In this document: piece after piece, positions 24,325 to 33,433 of the stretch
Layout: every line of letters begins with the position of its first letter
How positions within the stretch are numbered: the first letter of the stretch is position 1
DNA from: Bacteroidales bacterium
Lineage (GTDB): Bacteria > Bacteroidota > Bacteroidia > Bacteroidales > VadinHA17
Direction: 5' to 3'
DNA length: 35,296 bases
Assembly: GCA_012517605.1 (NCBI GenBank)
Contig: JAAYUS010000051.1
Location: 1 to 35,296 of the forward strand
Notes under the pieces: generated by a model
Database searches by the model: none
What the model saw: only the letters and a program-made list of their open reading frames with translations
What the model was told of the DNA's origin: nothing
Translations under genes and position numbers: made by a program

Positions 24325-25953
24325 ATGAAAAAGTCATTATTAGGTTTAGCAGTCATAATGTGCTTCTCATGCAGCGCTCAGAAGCAGGCGGTCAATACTG
24401 CCCCTGAGGAGCCTGTAATCCGGATTGCTTCAGGTATGTTGCGCGGAGTGAGAGAAGGGAATGTAGACGTTTTCAGAGGTATTCCCTATGCCGCCCCTCC
24501 GGTAGGTGAATTTCGCTGGAGACCTCCGCAGCCCGTTGCTTCCTGGGAAGGGGTGCGTGATGCAAAAGAGTTTGGACCAATCTGTGCCCAGGCCGGGTTT
24601 GGCGGTGGCCCCGGGGCGATTTCCCGGGGATCATCCGAAGATTGCCTTTATCTGAATGTATGGAGGCCTTCGGGAGCCAGGCCGGGAGCAAAGCTGCCTG
24701 TTATGGTATGGATCCACGGCGGGGCTTTCGTCGGAGGATCAGGCAATACCTCAGGAAACGGCTTCGCCACGAAAGGGGTCATCCTTGTCAGCATTAATTA
24801 CCGTCTTGGCCGCCTGGGTCATTTTGCCTTTCCGGCGTTGACCGCCGAACATCCTGAGGAACCAAAAGGCAGCTATGCATTTATGGACCAGATTGCTGCT
24901 TTAAAGTGGGTACAGCAGAACATACAGGCTTTCGGAGGTGATCCTAAAAATGTTACCATTTTCGGTTTTTCCGCAGGAGGCGTTTCAATTCATTCGCTCA
25001 TGACCATACCATCAGCACGCGGACTGTTCCAGAAAGCAATCGGTCATTCCAGCGGTGGAAGGGATGGCGTTCTGACAGGCAGGCCGATCAGCAGGGAAAA
25101 TGCTTCTCAATACTACCCTGTTTCAGCGGAAACCATCGGAATAAACTTTGCCCGCAAACACGGCATTGAGGGTACAGATGCAGCCGCTCTGGCCAGACTG
25201 CGGGCTCTGAAAGTTGAAGAGATTGTGGACGGCGGGCAGGAAAATGACGGACAGGAAGGACCCCGAATCTATTCAGGACCAATTCTGGATGGTAAATTTG
25301 TTGTTGAAAATTGTTCGGATGCATATAATGCAGGCAGGCAGGCAAGAGTCCCTCTCATGATAGGTAATAACAGCGCAGAAATTGGCGGGCCCTTTGTCAA
25401 TGGAAGTACTTCAAAAGAAGAATTGTTTTCAATGTTCGGAGACCTGAAAGAAGAGGCAAAAGCGGCCTATGATCCTGATGGCACAAAGGATTTTGCTGAG
25501 GTTCAAACCAGATTTAATACAGACAAGATTTGGGGTGAGCCTGCCCGCTTTGCGGCTCAAGCAGTAACAAAGAAAGGCGATCCGGCTTACATCTTCCTGT
25601 TCTCCTATGTACCTGCCGGAATGAAAGAAAGAATGCGTTTTGGTCCGGGGCATGGAACTGATATTTCCTTTGTGTTCGATAATCTCAGAGTACCGGAAGG
25701 AGGAACTGCAGACCCTTTGGACAAAGAGGTAGCAAGGATTATGAATGGTTACTGGGTGAATTTTGCCAAAACCGGCAATCCAAATGGTGACGGACTTCCG
25801 CTTTGGCCGCTTTACAATCCGGCAACAAACCAGATACTTGAAGTACAAGCCGATGGAAAACCGGTCGGAAAACCTGATCCGAGAAAAGCCAGACTGGACG
25901 TGATTGAAAAGGCTGTGAACATGGGTGATAAGTTACAGCCTAACGGAATTTAG
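24325..25953 (+). CDS. Type-B carboxylesterase, exported
   Basis: 542 residues of the carboxylesterase/cholinesterase family. The N-terminus is a short hydrophobic signal with a Cys-rich end (VIMCFSCSAQ) that may be a lipobox. The oxyanion-hole motif HGGAF is at residues 131-135, the SEDCLYLNVWRP signature at 104-116, and nucleophile Ser216 in GFSAGG. Glu352 (NSAEIGG) and His443 (GPGHGTDISF) complete the likely triad. The length is normal for the family. It probably hydrolyses esters of small acyl or aryl compounds at the cell surface or in the periplasm. It lies in the same direction as the upstream esterase and could share its transcript. Confidence 0.92.
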   Translation: MKKSLLGLAVIMCFSCSAQKQAVNTAPEEPVIRIASGMLRGVREGNVDVFRGIPYAAPPVGEFRWRPPQPVASWEGVRDAKEFGPICAQAGFGGGPGAISRGSSEDCLYLNVWRPSGARPGAKLPVMVWIHGGAFVGGSGNTSGNGFATKGVILVSINYRLGRLGHFAFPALTAEHPEEPKGSYAFMDQIAALKWVQQNIQAFGGDPKNVTIFGFSAGGVSIHSLMTIPSARGLFQKAIGHSSGGRDGVLTGRPISRENASQYYPVSAETIGINFARKHGIEGTDAAALARLRALKVEEIVDGGQENDGQEGPRIYSGPILDGKFVVENCSDAYNAGRQARVPLMIGNNSAEIGGPFVNGSTSKEELFSMFGDLKEEAKAAYDPDGTKDFAEVQTRFNTDKIWGEPARFAAQAVTKKGDPAYIFLFSYVPAGMKERMRFGPGHGTDISFVFDNLRVPEGGTADPLDKEVARIMNGYWVNFAKTGNPNGDGLPLWPLYNPATNQILEVQADGKPVGKPDPRKARLDVIEKAVNMGDKLQPNGI

Positions 25954-26014
25954 CCTGCATGTTTAATCACCTGAAACCAGTCCGATATAAAAAATTATAT
26001 ACTGAATAAAGATT

Positions 26015-26806
26015 ATGACTCCTGGCAGAATCCAATATGCATGCAAGGTTTTGGCTTTTTTATTTTCATTTTGTCTATCACATGTCTTATCAGCCCAGGA
26101 AAATGACAGTACAGGTGCCAGGATAAATAGTTTTGGAGGTGCAGTCACAATTCAGAGCAAAGGTATTTCAACAATTCCAAATCTGACACTGGGCAAACCT
26201 GCGGCTGTCTTTGATATGAAGGTGGGGAGAAAACTGACTTTCGAGCCTCAGATCAGATTTGCCCTTGACGGAAAGCCATGGGCAATGGTATTCTGGTGGA
26301 GATATTACGCTTCTTTTGGCAACAAGGTTAAAGTGACTTTCCATACGAATTACTCCTTGGCCTATAAATCACTTACTTATTATACAGCTTCCGGAAATTC
26401 CCAGGAAATAATAAGAACCACCAGGTACCTTGTTGGTGCGCTGGAACCTACCTGCCAGATTAATAAGTATTTAAATGCAGGAGTGTATCTTTTTTATAAT
26501 TATGGCATAGAAAAATTCATAACAAGAAACACCTATATGTTTTCATTCCGGACCGGAATTTCAAATATTCCGGTAGCCGAAGGTACCACGGCAAGGATTA
26601 CACCTGAAATATACTATCTGAAAATGGATGGCAATGAAGGAGTTTTTTTTAATGCAAGATTATCGGTCAGTAACAGGAATTTCCCTGTTTCGGTGTCGGC
26701 ACTTGTAAATAAGCCGCTGAAATCCAATATTCCGTCGGAATATGATTTCCTCTGGCATATTGCTATGAGTTATTCATTTGGCGGGAATTATACAAAAGCA
26801 CCTTAA
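26015..26806 (+). CDS. Small outer-membrane-type barrel protein, unknown
   Basis: 263 residues. The N-terminus has a signal peptide (VLAFLFSFCLSHVLSAQ, residues 12-28). The mature part is strand-rich with alternating aromatics (WRYYASFGNKVKVTFHTNYSLAYKSLTYY; NAGVYLFYNYGIEKF), charged turns, and strands up to a C-terminal YSFGG, as expected of an 8- to 12-strand outer-membrane beta barrel. I recognise no specific family. It starts 61 bases after the carboxylesterase stop on the same strand, so it may be the last member of that unit, for example a porin-like channel for the ester substrate. That role is inference only. Confidence 0.7.
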   Translation: MTPGRIQYACKVLAFLFSFCLSHVLSAQENDSTGARINSFGGAVTIQSKGISTIPNLTLGKPAAVFDMKVGRKLTFEPQIRFALDGKPWAMVFWWRYYASFGNKVKVTFHTNYSLAYKSLTYYTASGNSQEIIRTTRYLVGALEPTCQINKYLNAGVYLFYNYGIEKFITRNTYMFSFRTGISNIPVAEGTTARITPEIYYLKMDGNEGVFFNARLSVSNRNFPVSVSALVNKPLKSNIPSEYDFLWHIAMSYSFGGNYTKAP

Positions 26807-27147
26807 TTCCTCAGGAATCTGCTTGCTGAAGGTCTTAACCTGAACTTCAAAAACAGACCACCTAAAGATGATGAGGATTACGGCTGAATTCTCCAGGAAA
26901 CACATGATCTGCAAAAGCTAATTCTAAAATTTGGAACAGAAATGCTCATTTTTGAATTATGCGTTTCTTTGGTTACAATCAAAGTATTCACTGATGTTAC
27001 ACTTTTTGATTTTTCCCCGTAATGAGCTCAAAGCTTTAAAGGAATTTACAATGCGGAAATTTCGTGTTAAACGGTTTTTTTTCTTCTTTAAGAATTAAAA
27101 GAATGTCATAAACAGATTTAATAATACCTTTAGTTAAAACGATAAAC
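26807..27147. other. Intergenic region before the tandem propellers (341 bases)
   Basis: AT-rich, with no convincing open frame on either strand. It begins with a very short hairpin TTCC-TCA-GGAA right at the stop of the upstream gene. Near the start of the propeller gene, TACCTTTA (27125-27132) is one base off the Bacteroidota -7 element but has no TTG at the right upstream distance. Nothing else is recognisable. Confidence 0.5.
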
Positions 27148-28437
27148 ATGAAAAGACTTAATCTCATCTTTACTTCAATCATTCTCCTTTCGGTCATTTC
27201 GAACGTTATGGCGCAGGACTGGCCCCGGTTCCTCGGACCGAACGGTAACAGCACTTCACCCCAGAAAGGTCTCCTTCGTTCCTGGCCGGCAAATGGGCCG
27301 GAAGTTCTTTGGACGGCTAATGTCGGCCCCGGATATGGCGGACCGGTGATAAAGGACGGAAAGGTCTATCTGCTTGACAGGGATGATAAGACAGGCGATA
27401 TAATGAGGTGTTTTGATTTCAACACCGGAAAGGAACTGTGGAACTACAGTTATAATGCGCCGGGAACAGTTTCATATCCGGGGTCAAGAAGTGTTCCTGC
27501 CATCGACGGTAACAGGGTCTATTCCTGCGGTCCTTATGGTGACCTGTACTGCATTGATATCAACACACATAAGCCCATCTGGAACAAGAACATAATGAAA
27601 GATTTCGGTGGAACAAAAATACCGGTCTGGGCGATATCCCAATGCCCGCTTGTTTACGGTGACCTGGTTATAGTGTCTTACTCAAAGGATCCCAATTCCG
27701 GACTGGTAGCCTATAACAAACTGAATGGTAACATCGTATGGAAAACAGATGCAATCGGAAATGAAACTTATGCAAGCCCGTCAATTGCAAAGATTTCGGG
27801 AGAGGATCATCTTGTAATGGTATTTTCATCCACTAATACCTTTATGCACAGGGAAGCCCCGGTATCAAAGGGCAGGATACTTGGCATGAAACCGCAGACA
27901 GGACAAATTCTGTGGGAGTACAATAACTGGGAGAATATGATTCAGATATCTCCGGCTTTTGATGCCGGTGAAGGCAGAATCCTTGCAGTGGGAGGATATG
28001 AACTTGGATCGGCTATGATAAAGGTTGAAAAAAAGGCAGATGGCAGTTATACTGTTAAAGAGCTTTTCAAACATAATGATTTCGGCGATCACACCAAACC
28101 GCCAATACTGGTTAATGGTTATTTCTATGGCCAGTTTTCAACAAACAACAAACGCGATGGCCTGTGCTGTATGAGCATGGATGGTAAGGTAATGTGGAAA
28201 ACGATGCGTAATCCTCTTTTCGATAAAGGCAGCATGATACTGGCCGACGGGCTGATACTTGCTACCGACGGAAGGCAGTCATTATACCTGATAGAGCCTG
28301 ATCCATCAGGCTTCAAGCCTCTGGCTTCTGCTCAGATCCTTGATATGGGACAAAACTGGGCCCCCATAGCGCTTGTGGATGGGAAATTGCTTATCCGCGA
28401 TCAGGCAAAGCTAAAATGTGTTAAAGTGACCAAATAG
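27148..28437 (+). CDS. Secreted PQQ-type beta-propeller protein (copy 1)
   Basis: 429 residues with a signal peptide (about 1-22, SNVMAQ), followed directly by DWPRFLGPNGNSTSP, a start typical of PQQ-like propeller proteins of Bacteroidota and Planctomycetes. Repeated blade motifs end in Trp after a Gly-Lys turn (TGKELWNYSY; THKPIWNKN; NGNIVWKTD; TGQILWEYN; DGKVMWKTM). The eight-blade fold is shared by BamB and quinoprotein dehydrogenases. I see no clear PQQ/calcium site, so a scaffold or binding role is as likely as catalysis. The next gene, 17 bases downstream, is its paralogue. The pair is probably one operon. Confidence 0.88.
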   Translation: MKRLNLIFTSIILLSVISNVMAQDWPRFLGPNGNSTSPQKGLLRSWPANGPEVLWTANVGPGYGGPVIKDGKVYLLDRDDKTGDIMRCFDFNTGKELWNYSYNAPGTVSYPGSRSVPAIDGNRVYSCGPYGDLYCIDINTHKPIWNKNIMKDFGGTKIPVWAISQCPLVYGDLVIVSYSKDPNSGLVAYNKLNGNIVWKTDAIGNETYASPSIAKISGEDHLVMVFSSTNTFMHREAPVSKGRILGMKPQTGQILWEYNNWENMIQISPAFDAGEGRILAVGGYELGSAMIKVEKKADGSYTVKELFKHNDFGDHTKPPILVNGYFYGQFSTNNKRDGLCCMSMDGKVMWKTMRNPLFDKGSMILADGLILATDGRQSLYLIEPDPSGFKPLASAQILDMGQNWAPIALVDGKLLIRDQAKLKCVKVTK

Positions 28438-28454
28438 AAAAAATTACATCATAA

Positions 28455-29789
28455 ATGAAAAGCAGCAGATTGCACTCAACTCTGGTTCTTCTGATAATCA
28501 GCACAATTGTTATTCAGGCACAGGACTGGCCTCAGTTCCTCGGGCCAAACAGGAACAGCACCTCTCCTCAGAAAGGCATTTTGCGCTCATGGCCTGCAAC
28601 CGGCCCTGAAATCCTGTGGACAGTAAACGTTGGCCCGGGTTATGGAGGTCCGGTTATAAAAGACGGAAAGGTTTACCTGCTCGACAGGGATGACAAGACA
28701 GGTGACATAATGAGGTGTTTTGATTTTAACACCGGAAAGGAATTATGGAAATACAGCTATGATGCTCCCGGATCGGTCATGTTTCCAGGCTCAAGAAGCG
28801 TTCCGGCTGTTGACGATAAATATGTATGGTCGGTCGGTCACAACGGCGACATGTACTGTATTGACATCCTTACCCATAAACCAGTCTGGAACAAAAATAT
28901 CTGGACGGAATTTGGAGGCACTAAACTTCCGATATGGGCCATTGCCCAGTGTCCGCTCATTTATGGCGACATGGTTATTGTTGCCCCGCAGGCTCCGGAG
29001 GCAGGAGTTATAGCATTCAATAAAGCCACAGGCAAAATAATCTGGAAAACCGCATATCTTGGAAACGAATCATATGCAAGCCCCGCTGTTGTAAAAATTG
29101 ATGGAAAAGATCATATTGTAGCTGTTGTGTCATCAACAAATCCCTTCGGGAATCGCGACCTCCCTCAAACAAAGGGCAGAATAGTTGGAATGGATCCCTC
29201 CACGGGAAAAATACTATGGGATTACAACGACTGGGTTTGCCATATTTCAGTGCCCTCCGCTGTTGATGCCGGTGAAAACAGGGTGCTTGTCGCAGGCGGA
29301 TATGAGCACGGCGTTGTAATGCTAAAAGTTGAAAAGAAGAGTGATGGCAGTTTCGGAGTTACTGAGCTTTTCAAACATAATGAATTCGGTGATCATACCA
29401 AACCGCCGTTGTTATGCAACGGCTACTTCTATGCTCAGTTCACCACAAACTCAAGGCGGGAAGGGCTGGCATGCATGGATATGAATGGCAAAGTACTCTG
29501 GAAAACCATGAGGGCTCCTCTTTTCGACAAAGGCAGCATGATCCTTGCCGACGGGGTGATCCTTGCCACTGACGGGAGAAAATCATTGTATGTTATTGAA
29601 CCTTCACCTGAGGGATTCAAGCCTCTTGCAAGCGCAGAAGTTCTGGCTGAAGGAGGATCAGCAGGCAATGATCCGATGGCCTCAAGGATGGGAGGAACTG
29701 CACAGAACTGGGCACCGATAGCGCTTGCCGGAGGGAAGCTCCTTATAAGGGATCAGAGCCGGCTTATATGTGTAAAAGTGGCTAAATGA
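28455..29789 (+). CDS. Secreted PQQ-type beta-propeller protein (copy 2)
   Basis: 444 residues, signal peptide about 1-23 (TIVIQAQ), then DWPQFLGPNRNSTSP. It aligns along its whole length with the preceding gene product. Blade one contains an identical run of 41 residues, from NVGPGYGGPV to TGKELW. Copy 2 has an extra ~14-residue insert before the last blade (AEGGSAGNDPMASRMGG). The matching DNA differs at many third positions, so the duplication is old and that stretch is under purifying selection. Other segments, such as the one near QAPEAGVIAFNK, have diverged more, suggesting split specificity. Function unknown. Confidence 0.88.
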   Translation: MKSSRLHSTLVLLIISTIVIQAQDWPQFLGPNRNSTSPQKGILRSWPATGPEILWTVNVGPGYGGPVIKDGKVYLLDRDDKTGDIMRCFDFNTGKELWKYSYDAPGSVMFPGSRSVPAVDDKYVWSVGHNGDMYCIDILTHKPVWNKNIWTEFGGTKLPIWAIAQCPLIYGDMVIVAPQAPEAGVIAFNKATGKIIWKTAYLGNESYASPAVVKIDGKDHIVAVVSSTNPFGNRDLPQTKGRIVGMDPSTGKILWDYNDWVCHISVPSAVDAGENRVLVAGGYEHGVVMLKVEKKSDGSFGVTELFKHNEFGDHTKPPLLCNGYFYAQFTTNSRREGLACMDMNGKVLWKTMRAPLFDKGSMILADGVILATDGRKSLYVIEPSPEGFKPLASAEVLAEGGSAGNDPMASRMGGTAQNWAPIALAGGKLLIRDQSRLICVKVAK

Positions 29790-29865
29790 TTTATTCATAC
29801 ACAGGTAACTATAACATTATTGTTTCATAATTCTCACGGGAGTTATGGATCACCTGGAAGGATGA

Positions 29866-31962
29866 TCAGAGTGCCGGCTTAAGTCCCTCCCATCTGACTG
29901 TCCAAGTGCCGTCATCAGGAAATCCCGGAGCCTGCCTGTCAGGTGCTCCGTCCCAGCCGGCTGCCATCATGGCGACGGCATAAAGAAGTCCTCCATTTCC
30001 CGGAAGGTAAGGGCACGGTCCTCCTGTGCATACACCACGAGTGTCATAGAAATTTTTCGTTCCTGCATCTTTTAATAATGCATCAACTGCCAGTTTTGGC
30101 TCGCCAAGCCTGGCTGCAGCTATTGCAAACCACGGGAAATCCCATCCCCAGCACCGTTTCCAGTCCCATGTCTGCCATATCTTTAAGAGCGTGCGGTGGG
30201 CTGTCTCCCTGTCGACTCCTTCAACAGGAGGAAGCATGCCGATTACACCAACAGGATCGGGATGTTCCCAGGCTCGTTTAATATAGGTGTCATGCCATTC
30301 AGATGAATGAACATAAACCCCGCTGTCGACAGGAAGCGGAGCCAGGTTTTTCCGGACTTTATGCCAGAAAGGATCGGGAGCCTTGTTCATGCGTTTTCTC
30401 CAAATCTGAGCATGATCCAGACCCCACCTCCAATAGGCAAGATCAAAAACGGCATCCCGTGTTATACCCTGTTCACTCGGGGGCATCACAGGATCTAGAT
30501 GATAAACACCTGCTCCTGCGTCATAGATTGCATAATCAGCCATGTGTGTGGCAGTTCCTTCAATAATGTCGCTCCATTTTTTCAATGTTACGGGTCCCGG
30601 CCTGAGCCGATATTCAAGTTCGGCAAAGAAAATCGGGTGTGGCTGCTTCCAAAGCAGCACCTGATTTCCTGCCCATGGAGCGCTGCGGCCTTCAGGTCCT
30701 ACACTTTTAGGCCATTTCAAACCCTTATAACCAAGCTGTCTCGAAAGTTCACCGGCTGACGGAATGAATTTTCTGTAGCAGTCAATCGCATCCTCTGCCA
30801 TTGACCACCTGTTCCACAAGCCATAATGCGCAAGATGCCACCAGGTCATCTCCATATGGAACTGACCGCGCCATGGATCTACTTCCATAAGGCCGGCTTC
30901 CGATGGCGGGAAACTCCCGGCCGACTGCACGGCAAGAAGATATTGTGAGAGGACTATACGCCTTTCGAGCTCCTTCCATCGCGGATCGGTGCTGCCAGAA
31001 AGATCTATGGCTCCACCACTTTTCCAGAAGTCCTGCCAGTTTCTTGTACATTTCTTAAATGTTAACCTGAAATCGTCAAGTTTTGCAGGCAAAGGTGAAT
31101 CTGAAAAAGCACAGATGAATTCAATTGAAGATGCTCCTCCGGAAAGTATCCTGAATGCATTGGACTGACTGTCGTCCGGCACTGCAAGTTTACCGTCCCC
31201 GTTACATACCAGGGTTGAATAGTATTTAAAGGAGTCAATTTCGTGAAGGAAATCAGCACGATATCTGTTTCCCGGAGAGTTGAGCAAAACGGTCCTGTGA
31301 CCATTCACCTGTTCAAAATTGCCGCTCCATGGCTTTCCCCGCTGAAGATCGGGATAGGGGAAATCAACTACAATTTCAAGATTGCCATTCTCAAGCAGTT
31401 CCGATTCTATCCTGAATGTGACCATGTCCATTGCCGGATGTACACAGGTTATTACTTTAACAAGCTTATCATCTACATAAAACTCAGATGAATGGATACC
31501 TGACCAAAGATCCATTTTCCGCTTAAGGTTTTTTATCTCTCCGGAATCAAGTTGAACACCGCCTGATTTAGTCAGCCTGATCCTGCCCAGGTTGAAAACA
31601 TGGGGATTGTCGAACATCCATGATCTTATTGCAGAAGTACCCTGAGGGAATATGTCAGGCCCTGTTATACGACCTTTCTGAAATGTTCCGGTTGAAGGTA
31701 TCTGATCGCTTGTAATACCCGGCGGAAGCGGAAAAGAGTGCCAGCCCCAGTGCGACATTGTATTTCCGCCGAATGTCTGAAGACCGGTCCCGTCAGCATT
31801 GAAACAGAACTCTCCGTTCCCAAGAGGTATCTGGCCATTTACATCATTCCACTCTATATTGTGCCGTGTCACAAGTGCATGCCTGTCAATGCCGGTTTTA
31901 CCGGCATTTAATACTAATGGCAGCAAAATGAGCAAGAAAATGAATGATCCCGGTTTTTTCAT
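29866..31962 (-). CDS. Putative six-hairpin glycosidase (GH65/GH95-like), exported
   Basis: 698 residues with signal peptide (about 1-20, PLVLNAGK). The N-terminal ~280 residues look like a beta-sandwich (IPLGNGEFCFNADGTGLQTFGG; KVITCVHPAMDMVTFRIES). The C-terminal ~380 residues are Trp-rich and helical (FHMEMTWWHLAHYGLWNRWSMAEDAIDCY; CWGWDFPWFAIAAARLG), as in (alpha/alpha)6-barrel glycosidases. This two-domain order matches GH65- and GH95-type enzymes, but I cannot assign a family or catalytic pair with confidence; candidates are Glu and Asp in the HMEMTWWH and GWDFPWF segments. It starts 24 bases after the reduced GH2 gene and was probably cotranscribed with the intact ancestor. Confidence 0.75.
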   Translation of the reverse strand: MKKPGSFIFLLILLPLVLNAGKTGIDRHALVTRHNIEWNDVNGQIPLGNGEFCFNADGTGLQTFGGNTMSHWGWHSFPLPPGITSDQIPSTGTFQKGRITGPDIFPQGTSAIRSWMFDNPHVFNLGRIRLTKSGGVQLDSGEIKNLKRKMDLWSGIHSSEFYVDDKLVKVITCVHPAMDMVTFRIESELLENGNLEIVVDFPYPDLQRGKPWSGNFEQVNGHRTVLLNSPGNRYRADFLHEIDSFKYYSTLVCNGDGKLAVPDDSQSNAFRILSGGASSIEFICAFSDSPLPAKLDDFRLTFKKCTRNWQDFWKSGGAIDLSGSTDPRWKELERRIVLSQYLLAVQSAGSFPPSEAGLMEVDPWRGQFHMEMTWWHLAHYGLWNRWSMAEDAIDCYRKFIPSAGELSRQLGYKGLKWPKSVGPEGRSAPWAGNQVLLWKQPHPIFFAELEYRLRPGPVTLKKWSDIIEGTATHMADYAIYDAGAGVYHLDPVMPPSEQGITRDAVFDLAYWRWGLDHAQIWRKRMNKAPDPFWHKVRKNLAPLPVDSGVYVHSSEWHDTYIKRAWEHPDPVGVIGMLPPVEGVDRETAHRTLLKIWQTWDWKRCWGWDFPWFAIAAARLGEPKLAVDALLKDAGTKNFYDTRGVCTGGPCPYLPGNGGLLYAVAMMAAGWDGAPDRQAPGFPDDGTWTVRWEGLKPAL

Positions 31963-31986
31963 CTGGATTTAAATTGAAGTTCAATC

Positions 31987-32796
31987 TTAATTTGCCAAGA
32001 CTTTAATAAAGGCTTGTTCTTTTCCAAGGCCCGGGGATTCTGCCGAAACTGTCACTGTGCTCTTTCCTGTAGGCCTTATTACAACCTGAGCCCTCCCCTT
32101 CCATGACCATGAGGGCAGTTCATCAGGCCATCCCCATCCGCTGAGGTTTTCAGCGAATCCTTCAGGTAAAAGGGAATGGACATTGATTTCGACCTTACTG
32201 TTATCCCAGATCACATCCCTGTAAATTCCAGATCCGCTGTACCAGCGAGAGTTCCTTCCGGGATTATCAACCTTTACGGCAATTAAATTCGGTTTACCTG
32301 CTCCATTCAGAAGAGAAGTAATATCGAACCAAAAAGGCGTATAACCGTTCTTATGGATGCCGGCTTCTTTACCGTTAACCCAAACCTGTGATTCCATGTA
32401 CACCCCGTCGAACTTCAGGATCACTGTTTTTCCGGAATCCTTTGTATCGAGAGTAAAAGTTTTCCTGTACCATCCCGTTCCGCCGATAAAATGACCGTTA
32501 GAGTTCCCATTACCGGGAGACAGGCGCGAAAAGGGTCCTGTTTGATCCGGGCCGTCATCGCCCGGCAGATCCATTATGCTGTAATCATGAGGCAGATCGA
32601 TAGTCATCCATCCGGAATCATCAAAGCCCGGATAAGCAGCGCCGGACAAAGAGTCGCGGACAAATCTCCAGCCTGAATTAAATAAACGGTCCCTTGAATC
32701 AGCGTGGGATAGGGATTGTTTTTCGTAAGCTGAGACTATGCTGCCGGAAGCTAATACAATTACTGTGATAAGAACCCGGAGTGCAGATTTTTTCAT
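31987..32796 (-). pseudogene. GH2 glycosidase remnant lacking the catalytic barrel
   Basis: In-frame 269-residue product with a signal peptide (about 1-23). Residues about 35-200 are a good GH2 sugar-binding jelly roll (LFNSGWRFVRDS; TIDLPHDYSI; GGTGWYRKTFTL; KFDGVYMESQVWVNGKEAG; NSRWYSGSGIYRDV). The immunoglobulin-like middle domain and the TIM barrel with both catalytic Glu residues are missing. What follows is SGWGWPDELPSWSWKGR, a segment that normally lies far downstream, joined to AQVVIRPTGKSTVTVSAESPGL, which resembles the extreme C-terminus of long GH2 enzymes. Such enzymes are usually 800-1000 residues. The pattern suggests in-frame internal deletions, leaving a secreted binding module at most. 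An assembly error is the main alternative. Confidence 0.75.
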
Positions 32797-32891
32797 CGTA
32801 ACGTTTATCAGAAGAATTTTAAACAGAATGGTTGTAACCCAGGTATAAATTTACTGAATTATTGCAAGCTTTTTGTTTCCTGCCATTTGAG

Positions 32892-32955
32892 TCCTTCGTG
32901 CACTCGATCCACATCCTTTGTGATTAAATAGTCTTATCCTTTACCACAAGGGGGA
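32892..32955. repeat. Intergenic repeat-like element
   Basis: The phrase TCCTTCGTG (32892-32900) recurs as TCCTTTGTGATTAAA (32914-32928) and is mirrored by TTTACCACAAGGGGGA (32940-32955). The latter two can pair imperfectly (CCTTTGTG..TTAAA with TTTA..CACAAGG). Phrases of the type CCTTTGTGGTTAAA recur between genes in many Bacteroidota genomes as I recall them. It lies between the small secreted protein gene and the GH2 remnant, both on the minus strand. Only one copy is clear in this window. Confidence 0.3.
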
Positions 32956-33002
32956 CAAAAAGGTTCAGGAAGCATTCAAAGGGTTGAAGATACAACCTCC
33001 AG

Positions 33003-33374
33003 TTATTTCACCCTTTCACCATATACAGGAACCAGACCATCCATGATATCACCTGTAACCGTATTGTCGTCTTTCATGTTTAGGACCATGGCCACTTCGC
33101 CCTGACTGGCTGTGAATTTTATTATGGCCTGTTTTTCTCCTGGAGTGGTGCTTAACACTTTGTACATCTCTTTACCGGATGAGTCTCTAAGTGTGGAAAT
33201 TACTTTGTCTTCATTTTTTTCAAACCCTACGATCATTTTAACATCACCATAGGGCGATGATGCAGTTACGCTCCATTGTCCCCTGAAATATTCAAATCCC
33301 GTTTTGGTCTGTGAATTTGCGGCTGTGGAAAGCATAAATAATATCCCCGCTAAAATCATTAAACCTTTTTTCAT
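33003..33374 (-). CDS. Small secreted protein, unknown
   Basis: 123 residues. Signal peptide about 1-21 (GILFMLSTAANSQ). The mature ~100 residues are strand-rich with alternating charges (GQWSVTASSPYGDVKMIVGFEKNEDKVISTLRDSSGKEMY; AMVLNMKDDNTVTGDIMDG), like a small lipocalin- or META-type sandwich, but I do not recognise the family. There are no Cys residues after the signal. It stands alone, about 160 bases from the divergent AraC gene, and has a well-formed candidate promoter at 33434-33464. The function is open; a periplasmic binding or stress protein is possible. Confidence 0.75.
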   Translation of the reverse strand: MKKGLMILAGILFMLSTAANSQTKTGFEYFRGQWSVTASSPYGDVKMIVGFEKNEDKVISTLRDSSGKEMYKVLSTTPGEKQAIIKFTASQGEVAMVLNMKDDNTVTGDIMDGLVPVYGERVK

Positions 33375-33433
33375 AGTCTTAATAAATTAATTTGTACTGA
33401 AATAACTCTTTTTTCTTATAAAATCATGTGATG

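Noticed and set aside
29825-29846. Imperfect hairpin (CATAA...TTATG) between the propeller and glycosidase genes
   Set aside because: The stem is only 5+3 pairs with a bulge and no T-run follows; plausible as a convergent-gene terminator but not supported enough to annotate.
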